Shown here in pieces: positions 6,228 through 6,675 of a stretch of 6,675 nt of DNA (position 1 is its first letter; each line of letters starts with the position of its first letter). This DNA comes from Zavarzinia sp. Its GTDB lineage: Bacteria; Pseudomonadota; Alphaproteobacteria; Zavarziniales; Zavarziniaceae. The DNA lies in NCBI GenBank assembly GCA_028694545.1, contig JAQVKV010000131.1, positions 1-6,675 on the forward strand. The letters run 5' to 3'. Position numbers and translations under genes: made by a program. The notes beneath the pieces are model-generated. The model had not been told where the DNA came from. It saw only the letters and a list, made by a program, of their open reading frames with translations, and did not search any database.

Positions 6228-6675
6228 CTATCGATCCCGGCCCAGCGCGCCGGCCAGCAGGCGGTGCAGCTTGCCGATGTCGGATGATTTCAGGGCGGCG
6301 GACAGCACATCCTCGTCGTCCACTTCCGAGGACAGGCGCATCAATTCGTCGAACTGGCGCATGTAGCGATCGACATAGGTGCGGAATTCGCCGTCCTCGC
6401 GATATTTGGCGGCGATCGTCTCCTGGCCGTCGCGATTGCGCTGGCCGAGCAGGCGGCGGGTGAAGACGCCCTTCTCGCCACCCAGATAGCGGCGCCAGAC
6501 ATCGTCCGGCACATCTTCCTCGAGGGTGCGGGCAAGATCGACGGAAAGACCGTTCAGGCCCTCCAGCACGGCGGCGGAAGCCTTCACCGCATGCTGGCGG
6601 CGCTGGGCGCGGTCCGCCTCGTCGATGTTGCGGCGGCGCAGTTCGATCTCGCCCGCCGTCTCGCCAAGGGATTCC
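6228..6675 (-). CDS. Helical protein of unknown function, C-terminal part
   Basis: The minus-strand frame is open from the window edge to a TAG at 6230-6228, giving 148 visible residues; no stop lies upstream, so the N-terminus is outside. A GTG at 6587 is in frame but is probably internal, because the 29 codons upstream of it are also protein-like. I do not recognise the family. The visible part begins with a charged, coiled-coil-like stretch rich in E, R and Q, then a more conserved-looking segment (L-S-V-D-L-A-R, D-V-P-D-D-V-W-R-R-Y-L, and G-V-F-T-R-R-L) and a helical end with S-S-D-I-G-K-L-H-R-L-L-A. There is no signal peptide, membrane helix or cysteine in the visible part, so it is probably cytoplasmic or the cytoplasmic tail of a larger protein. 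Only nine bases separate it from mtgA on the same strand, so the two are likely co-transcribed. Confidence 0.75.
   Translation of the reverse strand, partial: ESLGETAGEIELRRRNIDEADRAQRRQHAVKASAAVLEGLNGLSVDLARTLEEDVPDDVWRRYLGGEKGVFTRRLLGQRNRDGQETIAAKYREDGEFRTYVDRYMRQFDELMRLSSEVDDEDVLSAALKSSDIGKLHRLLAGALGRDR

Overview
The window looks like a chromosomal segment of a GC-rich alphaproteobacterium. Support for this comes from strongly GC-biased third codon positions, a DUF2336 protein (a family concentrated in Alphaproteobacteria), an alphaproteobacterial-type STAS-MlaE fusion permease and a DgcA-like epimerase. The genus cannot be fixed from the sequence. I see no mobile element, CRISPR array, tRNA or rRNA.

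Layout. (1) Positions 1-657, minus strand: a secreted class I cytochrome c (268-657), followed downstream by the start of a DgcA-like dipeptide epimerase/racemase (1-219, C-terminus outside the window). The 48-base gap between them holds a two-tier hairpin that overlaps the epimerase ribosome binding site. (2) Positions 658-796: a short divergent intergenic region with a candidate promoter for the cytochrome and a small direct repeat. (3) Positions 797-5497, plus strand: a compact five-gene run. It comprises a DUF2336 protein, a STAS-MlaE permease, an MlaF-type ATPase, an MlaD/MCE protein and an ABC_trans_aux-type lipoprotein. Junctions are 30 bases, 1 base, 15 bases and a 4-base overlap, so it probably forms one operon. 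(4) Positions 5498-5522: a convergent junction with weak hairpins. (5) Positions 5523-6675, minus strand: mtgA, a monofunctional peptidoglycan glycosyltransferase, preceded with only a 9-base gap by a helical, highly charged protein of unknown function whose N-terminus lies beyond the window.

How the genes fit together. The central four genes encode a complete inner-membrane MCE lipid transporter: permease with built-in MlaB-like regulatory domain, ATPase, membrane-anchored MCE ring protein and a lipoprotein partner. The order matches the LinKLMN transporter of Sphingobium and resembles Mla. No soluble MlaC-like carrier is present here. With mtgA next door, the neighbourhood is weighted towards the cell envelope. 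The most notable points are the DUF2336 gene in the same reading frame as the permease, separated only by one TGA and ten sense codons; a twin-arginine-like motif in the lipoprotein signal peptide; and the sequestered ribosome binding site before the epimerase gene. I did not find convincing evidence of a wholly undescribed system.
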